In this document: piece by piece, positions 27,143 through 35,807 of the stretch
Layout: every line of letters begins with the position of its first letter
How positions within the stretch are numbered: the first letter of the stretch is position 1
Origin: JBCDHN01 sp965224535
GTDB taxonomy: Bacteria; Verrucomicrobiota; Verrucomicrobiia; Verrucomicrobiales; DEV007
DNA length: 64,000 nt
NCBI GenBank assembly: GCA_965224535.1
Contig: CBDCZR010000027.1
Span: forward strand, 496,001-560,000
Reading direction: 5' to 3'
The notes under the pieces: model-generated
What the model saw: only the letters and a program-made list of their open reading frames with translations
The model's database searches: none
What the model was told of the DNA's origin: nothing
Made by a program: the position numbers and the translations under genes

Positions 27143-28369
27143 ATGAGCGACCAAGTCCATCCCGGAGACAAACCGATCCTGCGCCTCGGCGCCTACGTGG
27201 GCGGATTCGTGGTCTTTTTCCTGTTCGCGGTTCTCGGGTTGTTGATCGCCAAGAGCCCGTTTGGCCGCGGTGGCGAGAGTTTTGCGGAAAAACAGGCCGA
27301 AAATCGCGTCAAGATCGCCGAAGAAATCCGCACGGCACAGCAAGCCGGGATTCCAGAGGCGGCGGTCGCCGATGAAGCGGCTGGGAGCGCCAAAGTCCCG
27401 ATGAAAGAGGCCATGAGCATCGTGCTGAGCGAATTAGAGCAGCTAAAACCGCGGAAATCGGCCGTGCCGGTCCCCGGAACCGAAGCCGCTAACAAGCTGA
27501 TGCAGCAGCAATCCGCCGCCCCGGCGGCTCCCGCAAAGACCGAGCCAGCCAAGCCCGAAGAACCGGCCAAGCCGGCTGATTCCGCACCTAAACCGGCAAC
27601 CCAGCCAAAGCCTGCCAAACCCGCTGATTCCGCGCCAAAACCGGCAACCACGCAGCCAAAACCAGCCAAACCCGCCGAATCCGCGCCGAAACCGGCAACC
27701 ACGCAGCCAAAACCAGCCAAACCCGCCAATTCCGCGCCGAAACCGGCAACGACGCCGCCAAAACCAGCCAAACCCGCCGAATCCGCGCCGAAACCGGCAA
27801 CCACGCAGCCAAAACCTGCCAAACCCGCTAATTCCGCGCCCAAACCGGCAACGACGCCGCCAAAACCTGCCAAACCCGCCGAATCCGCGCCGAAACCGGC
27901 AACCACGCAGCCAAAACCTGCCAAACCCGCCGAATCCGCGCCGAAACCGGCAACCACGCAGCCAAAACCAGCCAAACCCGCCGAATCCGCGCCGAAACCG
28001 GCAACGCCGCCAAAACCTGCCAAACCCGCGGATTCCGCGCCAAAACCGGCAACGCAGCCAAAACCAGCCAAACCCGCGGATTCCGCGCCAAAACCGGCAA
28101 CGCAGCCAAAATCTGCCAAACCCGCCAATTCCGCGCCGAAACCGGCAACGACGCAGCCAAAACCAGCCAAACCCGCCGAATCCGCGCCAAAACCGGCAAC
28201 GCAGCCCAAACCTGCCAAACCCGCCGAATCCGCGCCAAAACCGGCAACGCAGCCCAAACCTGCCAAGCCCGCCAATTCCGCGCCAAAACCGGCGACGCCG
28301 GCCAAGCCAACTCAACCTCCCGCCGCACCAGAGCCTCCCGCGAACAAAAAGCCGCAGCCGCAGGGCTAG
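27143..28369 (+). CDS. Membrane-anchored Pro/Ala/Lys repeat protein
   Basis: A 408-residue protein whose first about 65 residues contain one membrane helix (LGAYVGGFVVFFLFAVLGLL) and a short conserved-looking helix. The rest is about 15 tandem copies of a 16-17-residue unit, KPADSAPKPATQPKPA with D/E/N variation. The chain is probably extended and TonB-like in composition, reaching across the periplasm or away from the membrane. It sits between actF and the CcoN-like gene in the same orientation with short spacing. It is therefore probably a complex-associated factor, which is inference. I do not recognise a named family. Confidence 0.8.
   Translation: MSDQVHPGDKPILRLGAYVGGFVVFFLFAVLGLLIAKSPFGRGGESFAEKQAENRVKIAEEIRTAQQAGIPEAAVADEAAGSAKVPMKEAMSIVLSELEQLKPRKSAVPVPGTEAANKLMQQQSAAPAAPAKTEPAKPEEPAKPADSAPKPATQPKPAKPADSAPKPATTQPKPAKPAESAPKPATTQPKPAKPANSAPKPATTPPKPAKPAESAPKPATTQPKPAKPANSAPKPATTPPKPAKPAESAPKPATTQPKPAKPAESAPKPATTQPKPAKPAESAPKPATPPKPAKPADSAPKPATQPKPAKPADSAPKPATQPKSAKPANSAPKPATTQPKPAKPAESAPKPATQPKPAKPAESAPKPATQPKPAKPANSAPKPATPAKPTQPPAAPEPPANKKPQPQG
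27569..28311 (+). repeat. Coding tandem repeat, about 15 units of 48 or 51 bp
   Basis: Units encode KPA(D/E/N)SAPKPAT(T)(Q/P)PKPA. Adjacent units are nearly identical at DNA level and differ by whole codons, so copy number has probably changed by recombination or slippage without breaking the frame. Confidence 0.9.
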
Positions 28370-28375
28370 AATTTC

Positions 28376-29851
28376 ATGAGTTCCCAAGACACCAACGCCA
28401 ACGACGACGTCCAGCTTCGCGCGCACATCGACCGCTCGCTGCGATTTCCGCTGCTGTTTTTCTTCACCAGCGCCGCGGTGTGGCTGGTTTTTGGCACGGC
28501 GTTAGGATTCATCAGCTCGCTAACGTTGAATTTCCCCCGCGTCTTTGACGGGTGCGCGTTTCTCTCCTACGGCCGGGTTTTTCCGGCGCAAATGAACGCG
28601 CTGGTCTACGGCTGGGGGATGCAGGCCGGGTTTGGCGTGGCGCTGTGGATCATGGCCAGGCTCAGCCGCAACGTCCTGCGAAATCCCGCCACCGTCATCG
28701 TTTCCGGCAGCATTTGGAACGCGATGATCCTGCTGGGGCTCTTTTCGATTTTGCTGGGTTGGGGAACCTCCGTCCAGTGGCTGGATTTTCCCAAAGCATT
28801 CGCACCGGCGGTGATGGGTTCCTACGTTTTCATCATGCTGTGGGTCCTGGGGATGTTCGCGGCTCGCCGCAATCGGGAGGCCTACATCTCGCAGTGGTAC
28901 ATCGTGGCCTCGGTGCTGTGGTTTCCCTGGGTTTACCTCACGGCCAACTGGTTCATCCACAGCGATGACGGGGCCGCGGTGATCAAGGCGGGAATCGGCG
29001 CCTGGTACGTCAGCAACATGACTTACATGGTGCTGGGCCCAATTGCTCTGGCCGCCGCCTACTACATCGTGCCCAAGGTGATCGGCCGGCCGGTCTACAG
29101 CTACACCATCGCGGTGTTCGGGTTTTGGACGCTGGTCATTTTTGCCGGCTGGACGGGCATGAACCGTTACATGGGCGGCCCGTTGCCGGCCTGGATGCCC
29201 ACTTTTGGCAGCACGGCGGCCATTTTCCTGCTCATCCCGGCACTGGCGGTGTTGCTGAATCTGGTCAAGACCATGGGCGTGCATGCGGAATGGATCAACT
29301 ACAGCCCGGCGCTGCGTTTCACGATGTTCGGCACGTTTGCCTTTGTGGTTACCGTGGCGATGGGGGCGTTGATTTCGATTTTTCCCACCGGCCGCATGTT
29401 TCAGTTCACCCACGCGCAGGCCGGCTACGATTTGCTGGCGGTTTACGGGTTTTACTCGATGACCGTGCTCGGGGCGATCTACTTCATCGTGCCGCGAATT
29501 TGCGGTTGTGAGTGGATCAACGGCGGCTGGATTCGCTTTCACTTCTGGTTTTCGGCTTACGGCGTCATCGCCATCGTCGCCTTCATGATTTTTGCCGGCA
29601 TGGCCCAGGGACACGTCATCGGCAACTGGTCGGAGGAGTTTTTGACCTCCGTGGAGCGCGGCAAACCCTACCTTTCGGCCCTGGCGCTGGGTTGGGGATT
29701 GATCGTGGTGTCGAATGTGGCGTTTTTGATTCATCTGGGCCTGATGGCCTGCCAGCGGGGCCGAAAGACTGAGGGTCCCACCCTCATCCACAAGCAGCCG
29801 GAGGACTACTTCACCCGAGATCAGCTCGCTGAGAAAGGAGCCAACGCATGA
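28376..29851 (+). CDS. CcoN-like heme-copper oxidase subunit I homologue lacking metal ligands
   Basis: A 491-residue, about 12-helix protein that follows the cbb3 subunit I (CcoN) fold. The ligand positions are changed, however. Helix II reads SYGRVFPAQMNALVYGWG where CcoN has a heme His. WYVSNMTYMVLGP stands where the CuB His is expected, and GWTGMNRYMGG replaces the His-His pair. The helix X site reads AGYDLLAVYG in place of HVHSGALG. No bound heme b, heme b3 or CuB is therefore expected. It precedes, with a 4-base overlap, a CcoO-like cytochrome. It may act as a membrane scaffold for cytochrome electron transfer; this is inferred. Confidence 0.8.
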   Translation: MSSQDTNANDDVQLRAHIDRSLRFPLLFFFTSAAVWLVFGTALGFISSLTLNFPRVFDGCAFLSYGRVFPAQMNALVYGWGMQAGFGVALWIMARLSRNVLRNPATVIVSGSIWNAMILLGLFSILLGWGTSVQWLDFPKAFAPAVMGSYVFIMLWVLGMFAARRNREAYISQWYIVASVLWFPWVYLTANWFIHSDDGAAVIKAGIGAWYVSNMTYMVLGPIALAAAYYIVPKVIGRPVYSYTIAVFGFWTLVIFAGWTGMNRYMGGPLPAWMPTFGSTAAIFLLIPALAVLLNLVKTMGVHAEWINYSPALRFTMFGTFAFVVTVAMGALISIFPTGRMFQFTHAQAGYDLLAVYGFYSMTVLGAIYFIVPRICGCEWINGGWIRFHFWFSAYGVIAIVAFMIFAGMAQGHVIGNWSEEFLTSVERGKPYLSALALGWGLIVVSNVAFLIHLGLMACQRGRKTEGPTLIHKQPEDYFTRDQLAEKGANA

Positions 29852-30495
29852 ACAGTTTTCGCGCATTTGTCCTTTGCCTGGCGGTAGCCTTCGCGCTGCC
29901 GTGGTTCTTCCTCATCGTCGTCCCGTTTCAAGCCACGGCTGACCTGGACGCCGTGGAATTTGAGGTGGACGGCGAAAAACGCGTCTATCCGCCGGGACGG
30001 GTTGGCGCAGAGCACGGAGCGGAGGTTTACGCCCGCAACGGTTGCGCCTACTGCCACACTCAAATGGTCCGGCCCACCTACGCCGGGGCGGACATGCATC
30101 GCACCGGCTGGGCGGGGCGCGGCGGAGAGGATTCGGAGCTGCGCTCGACCCGGCCGCAGGACTATCTGGGCGAAAAATTCGCCTACCTGGGCGTGCAGCG
30201 TCATGGACCGGATTTGAGCAACGTGGGCTGGCGACTGCCCGACCGCAGGTGGCACTACCAGCATCTCTACGATCCCGGAGCGCTCAATCCCACCTCAATC
30301 ATGCCCAGTTTCCGCAATTTGTTCGAAAAACGGCGCGTCATCGGCCAGGTTTCCGACGAGGCGGTGGAGGTTTGGGAAAAAGACGGCGAAACCTGGGAAG
30401 CGGTCCCCACGAACAACGCTAAGGCCTTGGTGGACTATCTGCTGGCGCTGAAAAAGGACTTTGAAGTACCCGAAAACCTGGCAACCGCGAATTAA
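29848..30495 (+). CDS. CcoO-like monoheme cytochrome c
   Basis: A 215-residue membrane-anchored cytochrome resembling the cbb3 oxidase subunit II (CcoO/FixO). The N-terminal helix is FVLCLAVAFALPWFFLIVV. The heme site is CAYCHTQMVRP near residue 66, with the family's GPDLSNVG and the likely ligand Met in IMPSFRNLF. It overlaps the CcoN-like stop by four bases (ATGA). Because its CcoN-like partner seems to lack catalytic metals, the protein is more likely an electron relay within the supercomplex than part of an oxygen-reducing cbb3 enzyme. Confidence 0.85.
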   Translation: MNSFRAFVLCLAVAFALPWFFLIVVPFQATADLDAVEFEVDGEKRVYPPGRVGAEHGAEVYARNGCAYCHTQMVRPTYAGADMHRTGWAGRGGEDSELRSTRPQDYLGEKFAYLGVQRHGPDLSNVGWRLPDRRWHYQHLYDPGALNPTSIMPSFRNLFEKRRVIGQVSDEAVEVWEKDGETWEAVPTNNAKALVDYLLALKKDFEVPENLATAN

Positions 30496-30497
30496 AC

Positions 30498-31280
30498 ATG
30501 GCGATGGACGAAAAACACGATCGAAATCTCGACTACGCGCATCACGCCAGCGTGATGGACGTGCATTCCTCCGTGCGGCGCGAGAAATCCGAGCCATCGA
30601 CCGGCATGGAGCCGGTTTCGCTCTGGTCGTTCATCGGCGCCGGGCTGGTAATGGCCGCCGGGGGAGCCTACCTGGGCGCGTATTCCGGCGGCGGCCTGGA
30701 TATGGACAACGTCTACGCCGTGGCCAACTACGTGCCGGAAGAACGTCCGATCTTGGAAGGCGTGGAAGAGGTCATCGACAACCGTCCCTGGATCGAAAAA
30801 TGGATGTCCGGCGGCAAGCAGGTTTACGCCACCTGTCAGGCCTGCCATCAGCCGAACGGCAACGGGATGCCGGGCCAATTTCCGCCGCTTGCGGGTTCGG
30901 ACTGGGTCACGGGCGGCACCGAGCGGTTGGCTGCGATTGTTTTCCCGGGTATATCCGGGCCCATCACCGTGAACGGCGCCACTTACAACGGGATCATGCC
31001 TCCGCAAGGGGCCATGCTGAGCGACAAGCAGATCGCGCAGGTGATGACCTACATCCGCCGCAGTTTTGGCAACAACGCCTCCGTGGTGACCGAGGAAATG
31101 GTGCGCCACGCCCGCGAACTCCACGGCAGCCGCACTACGCCGTGGACGGAGAGCGAATTGAACGCGATCGGCCCCGACAAAATGTTGCCCGGAGCCGAAG
31201 TGGACCTGCAAACCGGCGAACCGATTGGCGGCGGAGGCGGAAATGACGCGCCAACCGACGCCCCGCCAGCCGAAGCCTAG
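30498..31280 (+). CDS. Membrane-anchored monoheme cytochrome c
   Basis: A 260-residue protein with a cytoplasmic N-terminus rich in His and Asp, one membrane helix (LWSFIGAGLVMAAGGAYLG) and a class I cytochrome c domain. The heme site is CQACHQPNG near residue 113, with a likely Met ligand in GIMPPQGAMLS. A low-complexity GGGG/Pro/Ala tail follows. A second in-frame ATG at 30504 is possible. Position and size suit a CcoP-like or caa3-type electron donor to the oxidase whose subunit I gene starts 39 bases on. Confidence 0.88.
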   Translation: MAMDEKHDRNLDYAHHASVMDVHSSVRREKSEPSTGMEPVSLWSFIGAGLVMAAGGAYLGAYSGGGLDMDNVYAVANYVPEERPILEGVEEVIDNRPWIEKWMSGGKQVYATCQACHQPNGNGMPGQFPPLAGSDWVTGGTERLAAIVFPGISGPITVNGATYNGIMPPQGAMLSDKQIAQVMTYIRRSFGNNASVVTEEMVRHARELHGSRTTPWTESELNAIGPDKMLPGAEVDLQTGEPIGGGGGNDAPTDAPPAEA

Positions 31281-31318
31281 CAAAGCCAAAAACACCAAGC
31301 AAAAAGCACAAACCCGAC

Positions 31319-33247
31319 ATGAGTTCGACCGCAGAATCCGCCGACGCGCACGCCCACGATGCTCACGACGACCACCATGAGTTGGGCTTCTGGCGCAAGT
31401 ACATTTTTTCGACCGACCACAAGATCATCGGCATCCAGTACGGCATCACCGCGCTGGTTTTCATGGCGTTCGGCTTCTTTTTGATGATGGTGATGCGCTG
31501 GAGCATCGCCTACCCGGATCAGCCGCTGCCGCTGGTGGGCGACTGGCCGTTTTTCCGCAAATGGATCGGTGAGGACGGGCTCGTGACCGGGGAGCTTTAC
31601 AACATGTTCGGCGCCATGCACGGCACCATCATGGTGTTCCTGGCCGTGGTCCCGCTGGCGTTCGGGGCGTTTGGCAACTACGTGACACCGCTTCAGATTG
31701 GCGCGCCGGACATGGCCTTCCCCCGGCTCAACATGGTCAGCTACTGGTGCTACTTCGTGGGCGGCGTGCTCATGTTGGCCAGCTTTTTCCTCACCTCCGG
31801 CGCTGCCAAGGTGGGCTGGACCAACTACTCACCGCTGGCGACGACGACCGACCTGCATTTTCGCGACCGCTACTGGACCGGGCAGACGCAGTGGCTGGTG
31901 GCGATGGTGTTCCTCATCAGCTCGTCGCTGCTGGGCGCGATCAACTTCATCACCACCATCATCAACATCCGCGCCCGGGGCATGACGTGGTTTCGCATGC
32001 CGTTTTTCTGCTGGGCGCAGCTCGTGACCGGTTTTTTGCTGCTGTTGGCGTTCCCGCCGCTGGAAGTGGCCGCCGTTATGCAGCTCATGGACCGGCTGGC
32101 CGGCACAAGCTTCTTTGTTCCCAGCGGTTTGCACGTGGGCGGCGCGCTGTTCGATGTTTCCGGCGGGGGAAGTCCTTTGCTCTACCAGCACCTGTTCTGG
32201 TTTTTGGGCCATCCGGAGGTTTACGTGCTCATTTTGCCGGCGATCGGCATCGTGGCGGAAATCGTGGCCAACAACACCCGCAAACCGCTTTGGGGGTACC
32301 CCGTCATGGTCGGCGCGGTCATGGTTTTGGGATTTTTGAGCTTCATCGTCTGGGCCCACCACATGTATCTCACTGGCATGGGCACGGCGGTCACCACGTT
32401 TTTTCAAACCACCACCGTACTCATCTCCATCCCCTCGGTCATTCTCATCACCTCGCTGCTTATTTCGATGTGGGGCGGGTCGATTCGCTTTACCATGCCG
32501 ATGTTGTGGGCCACGGCTTTCATCCCAATGTTTGGAATCGGCGGATTAACGGGACTGCCTCTGGCGTTCGCGCTGCCGGACCTGCACTTGCACGACACCT
32601 ACTACGTCATCGGCCACTTCCACTACGTGGTCGCCCCGGGCACGATTTTCGCGCTCTTCGCCGGGATTTACCACTGGTTCCCCAAGCAAACCGGCCGGCA
32701 GATGAACAAACTGCTGGGGCACCTGCATTTTTGGCCCTCGCTCATCTGCATGAACCTGGTCTTCGCGCCGATGTTCGTCCAGGGCATGGCCGGGATGCAC
32801 CGGCGCGCTTTTGACGGCGGAGCCGCCTACGAGCAAGTGGCCAGCCAGGTCTATCTGGCGACGGATCACCCGTTGGCGCGCCTGTTCAACGCGTTTTTCA
32901 AAAGTGGCGCTGAAGTGCCGGTCCAGGTCATCGATCTGAACCTGCTCACCTCGTTCGGCGCATTTGTCCTGGCGATTTTTCAGTTGCCCTTCATCATTAA
33001 TTTTTTCTGGAGCATGTTCCGCGGCGCGAAGACGCACGAACTCAATCCGTGGGGCGGAACGACGCTGGAGTGGTCCTGTCCCGTCCCGCCTCCGCACGGC
33101 AACTTTGCCGAGGAACCGGTCGCCTACCGCGGGCCTTACGAATACAGCGTGCCGGGGGCGGACACCGATTTTACCCCGCAGTTTGAGCCGGATCCGAGCG
33201 ACTCGCCGGCAACCGAACCCGACACCGAAAAAGTGGCCCAAAACTGA
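31319..33247 (+). CDS. ctaD: Cytochrome c oxidase subunit I (A1-type heme-copper oxidase)
   Basis: Catalytic subunit that reduces oxygen to water and pumps protons. The 642-residue product has all ligand motifs: His in NMFGAMHGTIMVF (low-spin heme), LGHPEVYVLILP (CuB His, the cross-linked Tyr and the Glu of A1 oxidases), WAHHMYLTGM (two CuB His) and IGHFHYVV (heme ligands). The N-terminus is His/Asp-rich. The C-terminal about 60 residues are hydrophilic and carry no cytochrome c domain. It is the only complete oxygen-reducing subunit in this cluster, in contrast to the ligand-less CcoN-like protein upstream. Confidence 0.96.
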   Translation: MSSTAESADAHAHDAHDDHHELGFWRKYIFSTDHKIIGIQYGITALVFMAFGFFLMMVMRWSIAYPDQPLPLVGDWPFFRKWIGEDGLVTGELYNMFGAMHGTIMVFLAVVPLAFGAFGNYVTPLQIGAPDMAFPRLNMVSYWCYFVGGVLMLASFFLTSGAAKVGWTNYSPLATTTDLHFRDRYWTGQTQWLVAMVFLISSSLLGAINFITTIINIRARGMTWFRMPFFCWAQLVTGFLLLLAFPPLEVAAVMQLMDRLAGTSFFVPSGLHVGGALFDVSGGGSPLLYQHLFWFLGHPEVYVLILPAIGIVAEIVANNTRKPLWGYPVMVGAVMVLGFLSFIVWAHHMYLTGMGTAVTTFFQTTTVLISIPSVILITSLLISMWGGSIRFTMPMLWATAFIPMFGIGGLTGLPLAFALPDLHLHDTYYVIGHFHYVVAPGTIFALFAGIYHWFPKQTGRQMNKLLGHLHFWPSLICMNLVFAPMFVQGMAGMHRRAFDGGAAYEQVASQVYLATDHPLARLFNAFFKSGAEVPVQVIDLNLLTSFGAFVLAIFQLPFIINFFWSMFRGAKTHELNPWGGTTLEWSCPVPPPHGNFAEEPVAYRGPYEYSVPGADTDFTPQFEPDPSDSPATEPDTEKVAQN

Positions 33248-33299
33248 CAAAAACCCCGAAATTCGCCTCAAAAACCCGGAAATTTCGACCCCGTAAACG

Positions 33300-34880
33300 A
33301 TGGAAATTCCCTACACCGTCAACGCCCGCCGCGATACTGGCCTGTTCAACGCCAAAATCGGGATTTGGCTGTTTTTGGCCTCTGAGGTCATGCTTTTTGG
33401 CGGTCTTTTCTCCGCCTACGTTTTCCTGCGCACCGGCGTGCGTGAGGGGATCGATCCGCCGTGGCCAAACGGAACCGACGTGCATGGAAACATGGTCTAC
33501 ATCGGTTTCGTCAACACGTTGGTGTTGATCGCCTCCAGCGTCTTCGTGGTGATGGCGTGGGCACAGTTGAAACTGCGCAACTACGGCAAATACCAGCTCT
33601 ACATGCTGCTGGTCTTGCTTTGCGCGGCCATTTTCATGGTCAACAAGGGCATCGAGTACAACGCCAAGCTCAACCACCACTTTGGCGTGTTTCTCACTGA
33701 TGGAGCGCTGATCGATGGCGGTTTGGCTGAGAAAAAGCACCAAATTGAAGGCATGTCCGAGGAATTGATCCTCGCCGGAGACGAATTGCTTTTCCGCGCC
33801 GACGAGGTGGATTTTGCGCTCGTCCCAACCGGGATTGCCGGCAAAGCCGACCCGCATTTTTTGGACTTTGCCGTCGATGGAAGCGTGAAATTCGACGTGC
33901 AACTGCTCAAGCCGTCGGTGGAGAACGACAAATTGGTGTTCAAACCGGAAGGGGAGCTGAAAAAGGGGCTGTTCAACTCGCAAATCCCGCCCGTGCTCGA
34001 CGCGCACATCGCCGAAATTAAGGCCGCCGTTCGCGAAGACGTGATCCGCCGGCGAAAGATGGCGAAAGAGACCATTTCCGACAAACGCGAAGAATTGGCG
34101 AACATTCGCAAAAACGGCTCAAAAGACGAAATCAAGAAGGTTGAGCGCGAATTGGCGCTGGCGAAGAGGAACCTCATGGTCATCAAGGAAACGCCGGTCG
34201 GAAACCTCGCGCTCAAGGTGGTCGGCACGCCTACGAACACCAGCTATTTCCGCTTCAAACGCAAGGACGTCCTGGGCGGCAAACCCGGCAAGGACGCCAT
34301 CGCGTTCTTTCGCGGCAACGGCCTGCGGGGTGAGCTGATCGATGACAGCATCGCGCTTGAGGTCCACACCATCGACATGCAAATGGTCCGCGATGACGAG
34401 AACTCCTTGGCTTGGAACGACGAAATTTGGGAGAACGGTGTAGGCCATTCCATGAGAGCCGGCTACCTGCAGCACAAAGCCGAGCAGAAGGAAAAATACC
34501 GCGAATACTCCGATCGCGGCTTCTTTCCCACGGACAAAATCTTCCGTTGGCCGCACGCTCACCCGAAACACGAGACCGGTGGCGAGGATGCGGGTGGCGA
34601 TTATGCCAAAGTCACCGTTCCCGGCGATCTCATCCGGCGTTCTGCCTCTCACGCGCCCAGGTTTGCGCCCTACTACGCCATTTACTTCACCATGACGGCG
34701 CTTCACGGCCTGCACGTGGTGGGTGGGGCCATCGTGCTGGGTTTCTTCGCCTTTTTTGGCCGCAGCCTCTACAAAAAGAACCCCGAACACCTGGCCAACC
34801 GCGTGGAAGTGGGCGGGCTGTTCTGGCACTTCGTCGATCTCATCTGGATCTTCCTGTTCCCGCTGTATTACCTCATGTGA
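33300..34880 (+). CDS. ctaE: Cytochrome c oxidase subunit III with very large insertion
   Basis: Subunit III supports oxidase stability and proton uptake and is usually about 190-270 residues. This product has 526. The first three helices are normal (LFNAKIGIWLFLASEVMLFG, through to MVNKGIEYNAKLNHHF). The family's terminal part is also normal (FTMTALHGLHVVGGAIVLGF, FWHFVDLIWIFLFPLYYL). Between them, about residues 130-450 form a charged, partly coiled-coil domain (DKREELANIRKNGSKDEIKK). The frame is continuous, so this is a true insertion rather than a fusion artefact. Its function is unknown. It lies between ctaD and the subunit IV gene. Confidence 0.92.
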   Translation: MEIPYTVNARRDTGLFNAKIGIWLFLASEVMLFGGLFSAYVFLRTGVREGIDPPWPNGTDVHGNMVYIGFVNTLVLIASSVFVVMAWAQLKLRNYGKYQLYMLLVLLCAAIFMVNKGIEYNAKLNHHFGVFLTDGALIDGGLAEKKHQIEGMSEELILAGDELLFRADEVDFALVPTGIAGKADPHFLDFAVDGSVKFDVQLLKPSVENDKLVFKPEGELKKGLFNSQIPPVLDAHIAEIKAAVREDVIRRRKMAKETISDKREELANIRKNGSKDEIKKVERELALAKRNLMVIKETPVGNLALKVVGTPTNTSYFRFKRKDVLGGKPGKDAIAFFRGNGLRGELIDDSIALEVHTIDMQMVRDDENSLAWNDEIWENGVGHSMRAGYLQHKAEQKEKYREYSDRGFFPTDKIFRWPHAHPKHETGGEDAGGDYAKVTVPGDLIRRSASHAPRFAPYYAIYFTMTALHGLHVVGGAIVLGFFAFFGRSLYKKNPEHLANRVEVGGLFWHFVDLIWIFLFPLYYLM

Positions 34881-34887
34881 CCCGACC

Positions 34888-35289
34888 ATGGCTAGTTCTC
34901 CCCAAGAAATCCGCAAACACATCGGAACCTACTGGTTGGTGGGCGTGGCCCTCTGCGTGTTTACCTGCATCACCCTGGCCTTGGGACTGTGGCCGCCGTT
35001 CGACTTCGGATTGCCCGGTGTTTCGCCCAAAGACATCGTTGTCGGCCTGTTGGTGGCCACCATCAAAACCAGTCTGGTCATGCTCATCTTCATGCACCTC
35101 AGCAACGAGCGCGGCTTGATCTACAAGGTGCTTTTGTTTACCCTGGCCTTTGCCGTCGGGCTCATGGGCCTGATTCTGTTCGCCAAGGCCGATCCCATCC
35201 ACGAGCATACCGACGTCACCTCTCCGGTGAGCCACGAAGACGAAATGAGCGAACTGACTGGCGGCGCCGCTTCACCCACCCCCCACTAA
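34888..35289 (+). CDS. Cytochrome c oxidase subunit IV (prokaryotic type)
   Basis: A 133-residue protein with three predicted helices (YWLVGVALCVFTCITLALGL, IVVGLLVATIKTSLVMLIFM, VLLFTLAFAVGLMGLILFA) and the family's KTSLVMLIFMHL motif. The tail is His/Asp-rich. ATG at 34888 starts eight bases after the subunit III stop. Longer upstream frames overlap subunit III and are not credible. Confidence 0.85.
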   Translation: MASSPQEIRKHIGTYWLVGVALCVFTCITLALGLWPPFDFGLPGVSPKDIVVGLLVATIKTSLVMLIFMHLSNERGLIYKVLLFTLAFAVGLMGLILFAKADPIHEHTDVTSPVSHEDEMSELTGGAASPTPH

Positions 35290-35294
35290 TTTTG

Positions 35295-35326
35295 CCCAAT
35301 TTCCAATTTCTAGTTTCCAATTTCTA
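35295..35326. repeat. Degenerate heptamer repeat (CCAATTT-type)
   Basis: Four to five CCAATTT-like 7-mers lie between the subunit IV gene and the small membrane protein at 35331, matching the repeats at 24207 and 49482. Confidence 0.7.
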
Positions 35327-35330
35327 ACCC

Positions 35331-35534
35331 ATGGGACTCAAGCAATTCCACGTTTTTTTCATCGCCCTGGCCATTCTTTGCATGCTCGGCTTTGGATTTT
35401 GGGCGCTGGGGACTTCCAACGACGTCGTTGGCTTCTGGGGCAAGGTTAGCGGCGTGGTTAGCACGCTGATCGGTTTCGCGCTCATCCCCTACGGCGTCTG
35501 GTTCGTGCGCAAGTCCAAGAGCATCATCACCTGA
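35331..35534 (+). CDS. Small membrane protein of the oxidase cluster
   Basis: A 67-residue protein with two predicted helices (FHVFFIALAILCMLGFGFWA and VVSTLIGFALIPYGVWFV) and a basic C-terminus. It has no recognisable family. The gene sits between subunit IV and subunit II of the oxidase, tightly spaced and co-oriented, so an assembly or accessory role is inferred. Confidence 0.75.
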   Translation: MGLKQFHVFFIALAILCMLGFGFWALGTSNDVVGFWGKVSGVVSTLIGFALIPYGVWFVRKSKSIIT

Positions 35535-35547
35535 CCGATCGAGATTT

Positions 35548-35760
35548 ATGGATTCCGTCACCCTCAACGCCATACTCGCCTGCCCGGCCTGCCGTTTCGA
35601 CGATTCCACCGTCGCCCAAGCCGCCAGTTTTGCCATCGGCTTCATGGTCCTGGTCGTTTTCGGCGTTTTGGCCGGATTCGTCGCTTTGATCGTGAAATTG
35701 GCTCGCGGCGAGCGGCTGGCCCTGATGGAGGAACAACAGGCGAACGCAAAAAGCCGGTAG
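35548..35760 (+). CDS. Small membrane protein with CPAC motif
   Basis: A 70-residue protein with an N-terminal CPAC motif (LACPACRFD, residues 11-18), one helix (ASFAIGFMVLVVFGVLAGFV) and a basic tail. The CxxC could bind a metal or take part in thiol chemistry, for example in CuA or heme site assembly for subunit II encoded next. This is inference from position. It has no known family that I recognise. Confidence 0.7.
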   Translation: MDSVTLNAILACPACRFDDSTVAQAASFAIGFMVLVVFGVLAGFVALIVKLARGERLALMEEQQANAKSR

Positions 35761-35807
35761 CAGCCGAAAAACCACGCACCAACCCCACATTTTTCGCATT
35801 TTTTCCC

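Noticed and set aside
27193..28305. Long minus-strand frames opposite the Pro/Ala/Lys repeat gene
   Set aside because: They are low-complexity Gly/Leu/Phe or Trp/Arg mirrors of the coding repeat with no initiation signal, and are created by the periodic codon use of the real gene.
27569..28311. CRISPR-like appearance of regularly spaced repeats
   Set aside because: There are no unique spacers, the repeats are contiguous and in frame, and no cas genes are near. It is a coding tandem repeat.
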